From assembly GCA_903839845.1 (NCBI GenBank), contig CAIMEA010000157.1:1-35491 (forward strand): DNA of 35,491 nucleotides, written 5' to 3'. The position numbers and the translations under genes were made by a program. The notes below the pieces were generated by a model. The model was not told where the DNA came from, did no database searches, and saw only the letters and a program-made list of their open reading frames with translations. The stretch is from an uncultured Hyphomicrobiales bacterium. GTDB lineage: Bacteria > Pseudomonadota > Alphaproteobacteria > Rhizobiales > Xanthobacteraceae. This document shows, piece after piece, positions 1-8,335 of the stretch; positions within the stretch are counted from its first letter, which is position 1; the number at the start of each line of letters is the position of its first letter.

Positions 1-184
1 CGCCTTCCCAGAGTATACGCAGAAACGTCCAGTGCCCGAACGAGACCGCGTGCTCGGCGAGCCGCATTTGCAACGCCCGTACCAGCGCGCGGGTCGCATC
101 TTTGACCAGATGCGCCAGACGGTCGTCCGGCACCGCCTCGCGCCAATGGCACAGGATCGCCTGCGTATCCGGTTGCGGACTCAT
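1..184 (-). CDS. MarR-family transcriptional regulator (N-terminal fragment, runs off left edge)
   Basis: Only the first 61 codons are in the window; the gene continues beyond base 1. The peptide begins MSPQPDTQAILCHW and contains HAVSFGHWTFLRILWEG, the segment that leads into the winged-helix domain of a well-known MarR subgroup. The ATG (184-182) overlaps the TGA of the upstream oxidoreductase gene in an ATGA arrangement, so the two genes are almost certainly co-transcribed and translationally coupled. MarR proteins are dimeric, usually ligand-released repressors that bind short palindromes. The perfect palindrome at 1404-1419, upstream of this same transcription unit, is the obvious candidate site, giving autoregulation together with control of the divergent oxygenase. 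Family assignment is by motif recall, and the DNA-binding helices lie outside the window. Confidence 0.8.
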   Translation of the reverse strand, partial: MSPQPDTQAILCHWREAVPDDRLAHLVKDATRALVRALQMRLAEHAVSFGHWTFLRILWEG

Positions 185-1365
185 GCGAGAGCGACCTGAT
201 AACTTAACGTGACGTCACAGCCTTCGCGCGCGGAGCGCAGTATGGCGAAGACGACCTCCATCGTCGCCATCGCCCAGGCGCCGTCATGCAGTGGCGCGAC
301 GTCATCGACGATGGCGCGATAAAGTTCATCGATGACTTCGCTGCGCGGCACCGCGGGCGGCGGCAATGCGTCGAGCCGGCCAACGCCATCCTCATAGATC
401 ATCACGCCGTTCGGCATTGCCCGCAGATCGGCGCGATCGCAACTCACCAGCAAGGTTCCGAAATGATTATGCGCCGCCGGCGGTGTCGGATTGCCGCGGC
501 TGTAATTTTCGCCGCCATAGTTGCGCGCGTTCTTGAACGCGGTCTCGTCCTGCAATGTGGCGAATGACTTGCGCGGTACGCCGGTCCCCGGCGCTTTCTT
601 CTGCCCCATCTCGCCGATCCAGCCCTGCCATTCGTCGGAATCGAAATGGCCGTAGCCATTGTAAGTGAGCGAGGCGAAAGCGCCGTTTGCGAACGTCAAA
701 AGCGCGGCATAAGCGCCTTCCGTCGGCCGGGTGCGATCCCATGCGCCCGTTATCGCGCGGACGCTCGTCGCCGCGCCGCCGGCGATGAAGCGCACGACAT
801 CGACCTGATGCGCCGCCTGATTATAGACGGCGCCGCCGCCTTGCGCGCTGTCGAGTTCTTCCGGCCGGCGCGGTCGGTACAGATAGTCAGTGTAGTTGAT
901 GGCGTTGATCATGCGCACGGCGCCATAGGCGCCGCTTTGCACCAACGCTCGCAGCCGCTGCACCGGCGCATCGAACGAATGCGAATGACCGACGACGAGA
1001 TGAACTTTCGCAGCGCGCGCCGCCGCGACAATCGCCGCGCAATCCGCGAGCGTCAGCGCCAAGGGCTTTTCGATCAGCAGGTGTTTGCCGTGGCGGGCCG
1101 CGAGCAGCGCATGTTGCGCATGAAACTGATGTGGCGTTGCAACATAGACCGCGTCGATAGCGGGATCGGCGCAGAGTTCCTCGGCCGTGGCGTAGGCTTT
1201 GCCGCCAAAATCCGCGACAAAGCGCTGCCGCGCCGCCTCCCGCGTGTCGGCGGCGGCCACCACGGACACGCGACGGTCGCCGGCAAACGTCGGCAGCATC
1301 AGGCCGAAGGCCCGGCCGAGACCGATAACGCCCAGTTTGATGGTGCGATTGCCGCTGTCGTTCAA
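181..1365 (-). CDS. Gfo/Idh/MocA-family NAD(P)-dependent oxidoreductase, probable dihydrodiol dehydrogenase
   Basis: A 394-residue protein with an N-terminal Rossmann fold: the dinucleotide loop GVIGLGRAFG lies at residues 12-21 and the family EKP motif at 99-101 (IEKPLAL). The C-terminal part is the alpha/beta substrate domain. Family members oxidise or reduce hydroxyl groups of sugars, inositol or aromatic cis-diols. Here the divergent neighbour is a phthalate-dioxygenase-like oxygenase, and the known phthalate pathway enzyme Pht4/OphB (4,5-dihydro-4,5-dihydroxyphthalate dehydrogenase) belongs to this family and has about this length. A role in rearomatising the oxygenase product to a catechol-type diol is therefore the best inference. 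The exact substrate cannot be read from the sequence. The gene overlaps the downstream MarR gene by 4 bp. The ATG at 1365-1363 leads directly into the Rossmann strand. Confidence 0.85.
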   Translation of the reverse strand: MNDSGNRTIKLGVIGLGRAFGLMLPTFAGDRRVSVVAAADTREAARQRFVADFGGKAYATAEELCADPAIDAVYVATPHQFHAQHALLAARHGKHLLIEKPLALTLADCAAIVAAARAAKVHLVVGHSHSFDAPVQRLRALVQSGAYGAVRMINAINYTDYLYRPRRPEELDSAQGGGAVYNQAAHQVDVVRFIAGGAATSVRAITGAWDRTRPTEGAYAALLTFANGAFASLTYNGYGHFDSDEWQGWIGEMGQKKAPGTGVPRKSFATLQDETAFKNARNYGGENYSRGNPTPPAAHNHFGTLLVSCDRADLRAMPNGVMIYEDGVGRLDALPPPAVPRSEVIDELYRAIVDDVAPLHDGAWAMATMEVVFAILRSAREGCDVTLSYQVALA

Positions 1366-1403
1366 AGGCCGCCCGCCTCGACAAGATTGCCGCTATGGTA
1401 TTA

Positions 1404-1419
1404 TCTTAGATATCTAAGA
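1404..1419. promoter_or_regulatory. Perfect 16-bp palindrome, putative MarR operator between divergent promoters
   Basis: TCTTAGATATCTAAGA is identical to its reverse complement. It lies in the 101-bp gap between the divergent oxidoreductase/marR unit and the Rieske oxygenase gene. Its size and AT-rich dyad are typical of MarR operators, and a marR gene is encoded in the adjacent unit. A weak sigma70-like pair for the + strand (TTGCCG 1387-1392, 18-bp spacer, TATCTA 1411-1416) would place the palindrome over the -10 element, which fits repression. The palindrome is seen directly; the regulator assignment and the promoter are inference. Confidence 0.7.
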
Positions 1420-1466
1420 ATAGATGCGCGAGCGAAATTCGCGCCGGGGTCGAAGGAAACGCCGCC

Positions 1467-2771
1467 ATGATGACGCAAGAGGAAAACGACCTGTTGTGCC
1501 GCGTCGAGGGCGATGCGCCGATGGGCCAGATCATGCGCCGGCACTGGATCGCCGCCTGCCTGTCCGAGGAAGTCGCGCAAGCCGACGGCGCGCCGATCAA
1601 GGTTCGTCTGCTCGGTGAGGACCTCGTTGTTTTCCGCGACAGCAAAGGTCGCGTCGGCGTGCTCGACGAATACTGCTCGCACCGGCGCGCCTCGCTGGTG
1701 TTCGCGCGCAACGAGGATTGCGGCCTGCGCTGCCTCTATCACGGCTGGAAGTTCGACGTTGACGGCAACATCGTCGAGATGGCGTCGGAGCCAGCCAACA
1801 GCCTGATCCCCGATCGCGTCAAACACAAATCCTATCCGGCCTGCGAAGCCGGCGGCTTTGTCTGGTGCTATATGGGCCCGCCGGAAGAGATGCGCGACTT
1901 TGAGCCGCCAGCCTTTGCGCCGACGAGCGACGCCAAGGTCAGCGCCACCAAAGTCCGGGTCAACTGCAACTGGGCGCAAATTCTGGAAGGGCAGATCGAC
2001 TCGGCGCATTCGTCCAGTCTGCATTCCTCCGACATGTTGCCGGCGAATGTCGAGGTGGCCAAGGCGACCAATTCAAGCTGGCTGCGGCCGTCGACCGACA
2101 AGGCGCCGCGCTTCCAGATCGAGCGCACCAGCTACGGCTTTCGCTACGCCGCGATCCGCCGGCCGATCCGGGATGAGGAAACGCACGATTACATCCGCAC
2201 CACCGTCTATATCGCGCCGTACACGGCGCTCATTCCGCCGAACAGTTCGTACAACGTCGCCACCGTGCTGACGCCGGAAGACGACAACACGACGATCTTC
2301 TATTTCATCGCCTGGGCCGGCGCCGACAAGCCCGGCATCGACGCCGATACCTGGCGCAAGTTCAACAAGCTCGAATGGGGCGTCGATGTCGACGCGCATT
2401 TCAACGGCGTGCGCACGCGCGACAATCTGTACGGCCAGGATCGCGCGGCGATGAAGGCCGGCAATTTCACCGGCATCAGCGGCATTCCCAATCAGGATAT
2501 CGCCATGTGGGAATCGATGGGACCGATCAGCGACCGCTCGAAGGACCGCGTCGGCGCCAGCGATACGGCGGTCGTCGCCTTCCGCCGGCTGATGGTCGAA
2601 GCGGCGCGCGATATGCAAAGCGGCGGAACGGCCATCGGCACCGCCGAGCCGCGCATCGCTCACGCCACCATCAGCTCTTATGAAGGCGTGGTGCCGAAAA
2701 CGACGAACTGGCGCAGCCTCGGCGGCGGCAGCGAGGCCCCGCTCGAACGGGTCAGGCAGACGGCCAAATAA
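1467..2771 (+). CDS. Rieske non-heme iron aromatic ring-hydroxylating oxygenase, phthalate 4,5-dioxygenase-like
   Basis: A 434-residue oxygenase component. The Rieske [2Fe-2S] ligands are Cys70-x-His72 and Cys89-x2-His92. The mononuclear-iron motif is D-x2-H-x4-H: Asp178, His181 and His186 within EGQIDSAHSSSLHS. These features and the overall length match the phthalate 4,5-dioxygenase oxygenase subunit (Pht3/OphA2 group), to which the sequence looks closely similar from memory, including the NQDIAMW segment near the C-terminus. This class inserts O2 into an aromatic carboxylate to give a cis-dihydrodiol, taking electrons from a separate FMN/[2Fe-2S] reductase. No reductase gene is in the window. 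An AAGGA ribosome site (1453-1457) lies 9 nt before the first of two adjacent ATGs. The divergent dehydrogenase and downstream binding protein support a catabolic cassette. The substrate could be another aromatic acid. Confidence 0.88.
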   Translation: MMTQEENDLLCRVEGDAPMGQIMRRHWIAACLSEEVAQADGAPIKVRLLGEDLVVFRDSKGRVGVLDEYCSHRRASLVFARNEDCGLRCLYHGWKFDVDGNIVEMASEPANSLIPDRVKHKSYPACEAGGFVWCYMGPPEEMRDFEPPAFAPTSDAKVSATKVRVNCNWAQILEGQIDSAHSSSLHSSDMLPANVEVAKATNSSWLRPSTDKAPRFQIERTSYGFRYAAIRRPIRDEETHDYIRTTVYIAPYTALIPPNSSYNVATVLTPEDDNTTIFYFIAWAGADKPGIDADTWRKFNKLEWGVDVDAHFNGVRTRDNLYGQDRAAMKAGNFTGISGIPNQDIAMWESMGPISDRSKDRVGASDTAVVAFRRLMVEAARDMQSGGTAIGTAEPRIAHATISSYEGVVPKTTNWRSLGGGSEAPLERVRQTAK

Positions 2772-2804
2772 CCGATAAAAATAAAACTCTGGGAGGATAA
2801 CAGG

Positions 2805-3761
2805 ATGAACAGCAAGACAATCGCTTGCACCTTTGCCGCGCTCTCGCTGCTGGCCGGCATCGCGACGGCGGCGGCCGACGACACCATCAAGCTCGCCGTC
2901 GGTCAGCGTGGCAACTGGGACACCTCAATGTCCGAGGTCGGCCAACTGGCCGGCATCTTCAAGAAGCACGGCCTCGTTCTGGAAATCGTCTATACGCAAG
3001 GCGCCGGCGAGACGCAGCAGGCGGTGATTTCCGGCAGCGTCGATATCGGCATCGCCGCCGGCGTCATGGGCGTGCTCAGCGCCTATTCCAAAGGCGCGCC
3101 GGTGCGCGTGATCGGCGCCGAGACCACCGGCGCCGGCGATCTGTACTGGTATGTGAAGGCGGACTCGCCGATCAAGACGCTGAAGGACACCGACGACAAA
3201 ATTCTCGCCTATTCGACCAACGGCTCATCGACGCATGGCGTCGTCAAGGCCTTCATCGACGAATACAAATTGAAAGCCAAGCCGACCGCGATGGGCGGAC
3301 CCGCCGCCAACATCACGGCCGTCATGTCGGGCCAGATCGATGTCGGCTGGGCGGCGCCGCCCTTCGGGCTCGATCAGCTCGACGCCAAGCAGATCCGCAT
3401 CATCGCCACCGGCAACGACGCCTCGGTGTTCAAGGGCCAGACAGTACGACTCAACATCGCCAACGCCGACTATCTGAAAACCCACAAGGATGTGGTGGCG
3501 CGCTACATGAAGGCGTATCGGGAGACGGTGAACTATATGTACACCGACCCCGCCGCGCTGAAGGTCTATGCCGATTGGCTGAAGATCACCGAAGCCAAGG
3601 CGAAGCGCACCCGCGACGATTTCTTCCCCCGCGCCTCGGTCGAGCCGGACAAGATCACCGGCCTCGACACCATCGTGAAGGACGCGGTCGCGCTTAAATT
3701 CACCGCCAGCGAACTGACCAAGGCGCAACTCGACGATTTGATCCAGATTCCGCCGCGCTAA
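2805..3761 (+). CDS. Periplasmic substrate-binding protein, NitT/TauT (NMT1/SsuA-like) ABC family
   Basis: A 318-residue protein with a clear Sec signal peptide (MNSKTIACTFAALSLLAGIATAAA, cleavage near residue 24). The mature part has the two-lobed NMT1/TauA/SsuA layout: a region resembling GxxQAVISGSVDIGIA in the first lobe and SGQIDVGWAAPPFG in the second. A strong GGGAGG site (2791-2796) lies 8 nt before the ATG. It is 33 bp downstream of the Rieske gene and probably shares its transcript, so it likely captures the aromatic acid or a related anion for import. The partner permease and ATPase genes do not follow; a terminator closes the unit instead, so they must be encoded elsewhere or left of the window. 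Ligand unknown. Confidence 0.85.
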   Translation: MNSKTIACTFAALSLLAGIATAAADDTIKLAVGQRGNWDTSMSEVGQLAGIFKKHGLVLEIVYTQGAGETQQAVISGSVDIGIAAGVMGVLSAYSKGAPVRVIGAETTGAGDLYWYVKADSPIKTLKDTDDKILAYSTNGSSTHGVVKAFIDEYKLKAKPTAMGGPAANITAVMSGQIDVGWAAPPFGLDQLDAKQIRIIATGNDASVFKGQTVRLNIANADYLKTHKDVVARYMKAYRETVNYMYTDPAALKVYADWLKITEAKAKRTRDDFFPRASVEPDKITGLDTIVKDAVALKFTASELTKAQLDDLIQIPPR

Positions 3762-3785
3762 CCCGGCCAGAAAGCCAACATCAGG

Positions 3786-3816
3786 AAGCCGGTGGCCGAA
3801 AGGCCGCCGGCTTTTT
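3786..3816 (+). terminator. Rho-independent terminator after the oxygenase/binding-protein unit
   Basis: A 12-bp stem (3786-3797 with 3802-3813, including one T-G wobble) is closed by a GAAA tetraloop and followed by a run of five T (3812-3816). It begins 24 bp after the binding-protein stop codon and separates this unit from the nap operon. Confidence 0.9.
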
Positions 3817-3884
3817 CGTTGCGCGATCAGGTGAGGACTTGCGGCGCGACAATTGGACGCTCCGGCGCCCCTAGCCGCCCGAAC

Positions 3885-3898
3885 TTGATCCAAATCAA
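3885..3898 (+). promoter_or_regulatory. FixK/FNR-type anaerobox upstream of the nap operon
   Basis: TTGATCCAAATCAA has perfect half-sites TTGAT-N4-ATCAA, the consensus for the FNR/FixK/NnrR branch of the CRP family. For a class II promoter (site centred at -41.5) transcription would begin near 3933, leaving a leader of about 210 nt before napE. In Bradyrhizobium-type bacteria nap genes are activated by FixK2 under low oxygen, so low-oxygen or nitrogen-oxide control is the natural reading. The site is seen directly; the bound regulator is inferred. Confidence 0.85.
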
Positions 3899-4110
3899 AG
3901 GCGGTCGCGGGAGACCATGAGATCATGTACTTGTCTGGAAAAGCGGCGTCCAATGATGGGCGCCAAGTAGTTCGATCCATACATCTCGATACCGTCGACC
4001 TTTTCCGACTCAGCCTATAAATTTTTTGCGATGCAACGACGCATCCGCATCGCCGCTCAAGCGGCAGCGGAAGCGCGCATCGTCAGTGAAAGCGGACGTC
4101 GCGCAAAAGA

Positions 4111-4140
4111 CGGCAAGGGACGGCAAGGGACGGCAAGGGA
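4111..4140 (+). repeat. Three tandem copies of a 10-bp unit carrying the napE ribosome site
   Basis: CGGCAAGGGA is repeated three times without mismatch at 4111-4120, 4121-4130 and 4131-4140. Each copy contains the Shine-Dalgarno-like AAGGGA. The last copy, followed by G4141, provides the AAGGGAG used for the ATG at 4145. Because the unit length is not a multiple of three and it precedes the chosen start, it is probably untranslated. Confidence 0.9.
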
Positions 4141-4144
4141 GATA

Positions 4145-4339
4145 ATGCTCGGCATGTCGGAAGTCGGTAGCCCCAACAAAGATCACCTGCGCCGCCGGCG
4201 CATGGAAGTCTTCGCCTTCCTCTTTCTCACTGTCGTGCTGATGCCGGCCGTCGCGGTCGCCACCGTCGGTAGCTACGGCCTTTCCGTATGGATTTATCAG
4301 ATGATCGCCGGGCCGCCGGGCCCGCCGTCGAACCAATGA
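4145..4339 (+). CDS. napE: Periplasmic nitrate reductase component NapE
   Basis: A small integral membrane protein, 64 residues from the ATG at 4145 (an alternative ATG is at 4154). A basic stretch (LRRRRMEVF) is followed by a single hydrophobic helix AFLFLTVVLMPAVAVATVG and the conserved tail WIYQMIAGPPGPP, which is diagnostic of NapE. AAGGG at 4135-4139 is 5 nt before this ATG. NapE is a poorly understood accessory of the Nap system found first in the operon in many alphaproteobacteria. It is followed 7 bp later by napD. The longer reading from 4031 (102 residues) is rejected because NapE proteins are usually about 60 residues. Confidence 0.85.
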   Translation: MLGMSEVGSPNKDHLRRRRMEVFAFLFLTVVLMPAVAVATVGSYGLSVWIYQMIAGPPGPPSNQ

Positions 4340-4346
4340 GATCGTC

Positions 4347-4676
4347 ATGACAAAGTCAGCAGCTGAGGCCATCGACCGCCGCGCCTTCATCACCGGTCGC
4401 GTCATCAATAGCGACAAGGTCGTCGCGCCGCCGGAAGGCGAGATCGCCAGCATCCTGGTGCAGGCGCGCCCCGAACATCTCGGCGAAGTCGAAGCAACCA
4501 TCGCCGGCCTCGAATTTTGCGAAATTCATGCGCGCGACCCGATGGGCAAGCTGGTCGTGGTGATCGACGCGCCGCGCGCCGGCGCCATCGGCTCGACGCT
4601 GAACGTCATTGCGCTGTTGCCGCACGTCTATTCGGCCTCGCTGGTGTTCCACGCCATCGATACCGGCGAAACCTGA
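4347..4676 (+). CDS. napD: NapD, chaperone for NapA maturation
   Basis: A 109-residue cytoplasmic protein. NapD binds the twin-arginine leader of NapA and holds back export until the molybdenum cofactor and Fe-S cluster are inserted. The ferredoxin-like core is recognisable: [14 protein letters not shown] (about 31-44), [17 protein letters not shown] (about 58-74) and the C-terminal [18 protein letters not shown] segment. The first 30 residues are an extension ahead of the domain; a later start is possible but no other in-frame ATG precedes the core. The ATG follows the napE stop by 7 bp and napA begins 40 bp downstream. Confidence 0.88.
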   Translation: MTKSAAEAIDRRAFITGRVINSDKVVAPPEGEIASILVQARPEHLGEVEATIAGLEFCEIHARDPMGKLVVVIDAPRAGAIGSTLNVIALLPHVYSASLVFHAIDTGET

Positions 4677-4716
4677 CGCCAAGGCGCCGCCAAGAATTTA
4701 TCCGGGAGAGAAACCG

Positions 4717-7227
4717 ATGACCGCAAAACTCGATCGCCGCCAGGTGCTCAAACTGGAAGCGGCCGCCGTCGCGGCGCTCGCCGGGGGCATGTCAGTGCCG
4801 GCAACGGCCGCCAACCTCGTCACCGAGCGCTCCGCCAACGAGCTGAAGTGGGACAAGGCCGCCTGCCGCTTCTGCGGCACCGGCTGCAGCGTCATGGTAG
4901 CGACCAAGGAAAACCGCGTCGTTGCCACGCATGGCGACATCAAGTCGGAGGTCAATCGCGGCCTCAATTGCGTCAAGGGCTATTTTCTTTCCAAGATCAT
5001 GTACGGCCATGACCGCCTGACCAAGCCGATGCTGCGCAAGACCAACGGCAAGTACGACAAAAACGGCGAGTTCACGCCGGTGTCGTGGGACGAAGCCTTC
5101 GACATCATGGCGGTCAAGTTCAAGGACGCGCTGAAAAAGCGCGGGCCCAGCGGCGTCGGCATGTTCGGTTCCGGTCAGTGGACGATCTGGGAAGGCTATG
5201 CCGCGCTCAAGTTGATGAAAGCCGGTTTCCGCTCCAACAATATCGACCCGAATGCGCGGCACTGCATGGCGTCCGCCGCGGTCGGGTTCATCCGCACCTT
5301 CGGCATCGACGAGCCGATGGGCTGCTACGACGACATCGAAGCCGCCGATGCCTTTGTGCTGTGGGGCTCGAACATGGCGGAGATGCATCCGATCCTGTGG
5401 ACGCGCGTCGCCGATCGGCGGCTGAGCAATCCGCATGTCCGCGTCGCGGTGCTGTCGACCTTCGAGCACCGGTCGTTCGACCTTGCCGACATCGGCATGG
5501 TGTTCAAGCCGCACACCGATCTCTATCTGCTCAACGCCATCGCCAACCACATCATCAAGACCGGCCGCGTCAACAAGGACTTCGTCACCCAGCACGCGCT
5601 GTTCAAGCGCGGCCAAACCGATATCGGCTACGGCCTGCGGCCCGAGCATCCGTTGCAGAAAAAAGCGACCGGCGCCGCCAAAGCCGGCGATTCCACCGAC
5701 ATGAGCTACGACGATTACGTCAAATTCGTCTCAGACTACACGCTGGAGAAGGCGGCCGAGATGTCCGGCGTCGCGCTCAATCAACTCGAGGCGGTGGCCG
5801 AGCTTTATGCCGACCCGAAGACCAAGGTCACCAGCTTCTGGACCATGGGCTTCAACCAGCACACCCGTGGCGTCTGGTGCAACAACCTCATCTACAACAT
5901 CCATCTCTTGACTGGAAAAATCTCCGAGCCGGGCAACAGCCCGTTCTCGCTGACCGGCCAGCCGTCGGCCTGCGGCACCGCGCGAGAGGTCGGCACCTTC
6001 ACGCATCGCCTGCCCGCCGATCTTGTCGTCACCAACAAGGCGCACCGCGACATCGCCGAGCGGATCTGGAAACTCCCTGAAGGCACCATCGGCGACAAGC
6101 CGGGCTATCACGCGGTGTTGCAGAATCGGATGCTGAAGGATGGCCTGCTCAACGCCTATTGGGTGCAGGTCAACAACAACCTGCAGGCCGGCGCCAACGC
6201 CAACGAAGAAACCTATCTCGGCTATCGCAACCCGGACAACTTCATCGTCGTGTCCGACGCCTATCCGTCGGTCACCGCGCGCGCCGCCGATCTCATTTTG
6301 CCGACGTCGATGTGGGTGGAGAAGGAAGGCGCCTACGGCAATGCCGAGCGCCGCACCCAGTTCTGGCACCAGATGGTCACAGCGCCGGGCGAGTCGCAGT
6401 CCGATCTGTGGCAGCTGATGGAATTTTCCAAGCGTTTCAAGATCGAGGAAGTCTGGACCGAGGAACTCATCGCCAAGAAGCCGGAATATCGCGGCAAGAC
6501 CCTGTTCGACGTGCTGTTCAAGAATGGTCAGGTCGATAAATTCCCGGTCACCGATATCGAAGCCGGCTACGGCAATCACGAGTCGAAAGCCTTCGGCTTC
6601 TATGTGCAAAAAGGACTGTTCGAGGAATATGCCTCATTCGGCCGTGGCCATGGCCACGATCTGGCGCCGTTCGACACCTATCATTCGGTGCGCGGCCTGC
6701 GCTGGCCCGTCGTCAACGGCGAAGAAACCAAGTGGCGCTTCCGCGAAGGTCTCGACCCTTATGTGAAGCAGGGCAAAGGCGTCGAATTTTACGGCTTCCC
6801 GGACGGCAAGGCGCGCATCTTTGCCCTGCCCTACGAGCCGCCGGCTGAATCGCCGGACGCCGAATATCCCTTCTGGCTGTCGACCGGGCGCGTGCTCGAG
6901 CACTGGCATTCCGGCACGATGACGCGGCGCGTACCCGAACTCTACAAGGCATTTCCCGAAGCCGTCTGCTTCATGCACCCGGACGACGCGCTCGAGGCGA
7001 AGCTGCGCCGCGGCGACGAGATCAAGGTGCAGTCGCGGCGCGGCTTCATCCGCACCCGCGTCGAGACGCGCGGCCGCAACAAGCCGCCGCGCGGCGTCGT
7101 GTTCGTGCCGTGGTTCGACGAAGCGCAGATGATCAACAAGGTGACGCTCGACGCCACCGATCCGATCTCGCTGCAAACCGATTACAAGAAGTGCGCCGTG
7201 CGCATCGAGAAAGTGGGGACGATATGA
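4717..7227 (+). CDS. napA: Periplasmic nitrate reductase catalytic subunit NapA
   Basis: An 836-residue molybdoenzyme that reduces nitrate to nitrite in the periplasm. The start at 4717 has GGGAGAG (4704-4710) in front and gives a twin-arginine leader, [20 protein letters not shown], variant in having Asp before RR and Val in the usual Phe position. The [4Fe-4S] ligands are Cys50, Cys53, Cys57 and Cys85 (CRFCGTGC and GLNCVKGYF). Cys183 in NARHCMAS is the expected molybdenum ligand. The C-terminal molybdopterin-dinucleotide domain includes [18 protein letters not shown]. The length matches alphaproteobacterial NapA (about 830-840). Its TGA overlaps the napB ATG. All cofactor ligands are intact, so the enzyme should be functional. 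Confidence 0.97.
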   Translation: MTAKLDRRQVLKLEAAAVAALAGGMSVPATAANLVTERSANELKWDKAACRFCGTGCSVMVATKENRVVATHGDIKSEVNRGLNCVKGYFLSKIMYGHDRLTKPMLRKTNGKYDKNGEFTPVSWDEAFDIMAVKFKDALKKRGPSGVGMFGSGQWTIWEGYAALKLMKAGFRSNNIDPNARHCMASAAVGFIRTFGIDEPMGCYDDIEAADAFVLWGSNMAEMHPILWTRVADRRLSNPHVRVAVLSTFEHRSFDLADIGMVFKPHTDLYLLNAIANHIIKTGRVNKDFVTQHALFKRGQTDIGYGLRPEHPLQKKATGAAKAGDSTDMSYDDYVKFVSDYTLEKAAEMSGVALNQLEAVAELYADPKTKVTSFWTMGFNQHTRGVWCNNLIYNIHLLTGKISEPGNSPFSLTGQPSACGTAREVGTFTHRLPADLVVTNKAHRDIAERIWKLPEGTIGDKPGYHAVLQNRMLKDGLLNAYWVQVNNNLQAGANANEETYLGYRNPDNFIVVSDAYPSVTARAADLILPTSMWVEKEGAYGNAERRTQFWHQMVTAPGESQSDLWQLMEFSKRFKIEEVWTEELIAKKPEYRGKTLFDVLFKNGQVDKFPVTDIEAGYGNHESKAFGFYVQKGLFEEYASFGRGHGHDLAPFDTYHSVRGLRWPVVNGEETKWRFREGLDPYVKQGKGVEFYGFPDGKARIFALPYEPPAESPDAEYPFWLSTGRVLEHWHSGTMTRRVPELYKAFPEAVCFMHPDDALEAKLRRGDEIKVQSRRGFIRTRVETRGRNKPPRGVVFVPWFDEAQMINKVTLDATDPISLQTDYKKCAVRIEKVGTI

Positions 7228-7694
7228 CCTTCAGCCCTCGCATTCTGGCCGTCGCGACGATCCTCGTCGCGCTGTCGACCTCGCTCCTCGCGCAACAGGT
7301 CAGCACGGGCTTGCGGGGACCGACGCCGCTCAATGAAGTCGGCCCGGCAGCGCCCATGACGCCGCTCAAGAACACCGCAGAGAAAGAAGTGCGCAATTAT
7401 CCGGAACAGCCGCCGGTCATTCCGCACAGCATCGAGGGCTACCAGATCGACATGAACGGCAATAAATGCCTGTCGTGTCACGCCCGCGCCCGCATCGCCG
7501 AATCGCTGGCGCCGATGATCAGCATCACGCATTTCATGGACCGCGACGGCCAGTTCCTGGCGACCGTGTCGCCGCGCCGGTTCTTCTGCACCGAATGCCA
7601 TGTGCCGCAGCACACCACGACGCCGCCGGTCACCAATGATTTTGTCGACATCGACTCAATGCTGAACAAGGCGACGCCGGGCGGCCGCCGATGA
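7224..7694 (+). CDS. napB: NapB, periplasmic diheme cytochrome c of nitrate reductase
   Basis: A 156-residue protein that passes electrons from NapC to NapA. A Sec signal peptide occupies about residues 1-23 ([17 protein letters not shown]). There are two heme-attachment motifs, CLSCH at 82-86 and CTECH at 122-126. The likely distal ligands are His68 and His103 (PHSIEGY and ITHFMDRDG). The ATG overlaps the napA stop (ATGA), with GTGGGGA just upstream. An in-frame extension further upstream lies inside napA and is rejected. The stop overlaps the napC start, showing tight coupling through napABC. Confidence 0.95.
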   Translation: MTFSPRILAVATILVALSTSLLAQQVSTGLRGPTPLNEVGPAAPMTPLKNTAEKEVRNYPEQPPVIPHSIEGYQIDMNGNKCLSCHARARIAESLAPMISITHFMDRDGQFLATVSPRRFFCTECHVPQHTTTPPVTNDFVDIDSMLNKATPGGRR

Positions 7695-8323
7695 GTGTCG
7701 CGGGCGAAACCAAGCCGACAAAATTCGCGCGGGTCCGCGGCTTTGTCGTCGATCTCTGGTACGTTCTGATCCGGCCGAGTTCGGTGTTCGGGCTGGGCGT
7801 CCTGGTGCTCGCGGGCTTCGTCGCCGGCGTCATCTTCTGGGGCGGCTTCAACACCGCGCTCGAAATCACCAATACGGAAAAATTCTGCACCGGCTGTCAC
7901 GAAATGCGCGACAACGTGTTCGCCGAGTTGAAAACGACGATCCATTTCTCCAACCGCTCCGGCGTGCGCGCCAGTTGCCCGGATTGCCACGTGCCGCACA
8001 ACTGGACCGACAAGATCGCCCGCAAGATGCAGGCGTCGAAGGAAGTCTGGGGCCACTTGTTCGGCACCATCGATACGCGCGACAAATTCCGCGATCACCG
8101 CCAGGAACTGGCGCTGCACGAATGGGCCCGCTTCAAGGCCAACGATTCGCTGGAATGCCGCAACTGCCACTCGGCGCAGTCGATGGACATCACCAAGCAG
8201 TCGCCGCGCGCCTCGGTCGCGCATCAGCGCTTTCTTTTTACCGGCGACAAGACCTGCATCGATTGCCACAAGGGCATCGCCCATCAACTGCCCGACATGC
8301 GCGGCGTTCCGGGATGGCAGTAA
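7691..8323 (+). CDS. napC: NapC/NirT-family membrane-anchored tetraheme cytochrome c
   Basis: A 210-residue quinol dehydrogenase that feeds electrons from the quinol pool to NapB/NapA. It has one N-terminal membrane anchor (about residues 33-54, [20 protein letters not shown]) and then a periplasmic domain with four CxxCH motifs at 66-70, 96-100, 156-160 and 189-193, the standard number for NapC. It overlaps napB by 4 bp (ATGA). It ends the nap operon; no napF, napG or napH follows. Its stop lies only 12 bp from the stop of the convergent hydrolase gene, with no convincing terminator between them. Confidence 0.95.
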   Translation: MSVAGETKPTKFARVRGFVVDLWYVLIRPSSVFGLGVLVLAGFVAGVIFWGGFNTALEITNTEKFCTGCHEMRDNVFAELKTTIHFSNRSGVRASCPDCHVPHNWTDKIARKMQASKEVWGHLFGTIDTRDKFRDHRQELALHEWARFKANDSLECRNCHSAQSMDITKQSPRASVAHQRFLFTGDKTCIDCHKGIAHQLPDMRGVPGWQ

Positions 8324-8335
8324 AACGCGCCGCCG

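Larger units (their letters stand above)
3817..4144 (+). other. Intergenic region and leader upstream of napE
   Basis: No gene is recognised here. The stretch holds a FixK/FNR box (3885-3898), an AT-rich TATAAA at 4016-4021 with a weak -35-like GTCGAC at 3994-3999 (16-bp spacer), and three tandem 10-bp units at 4111-4140. An open frame in phase with napE extends back to an ATG at 4031, but it has no ribosome site and its added residues are basic and unlike NapE, so it is probably not translated. Confidence 0.6.

Noticed and set aside
4031-4144. An N-terminal extension of NapE from an ATG at 4031
   Set aside because: There is no ribosome site, the added residues are unlike NapE, and the total length of 102 residues exceeds the usual about 60.
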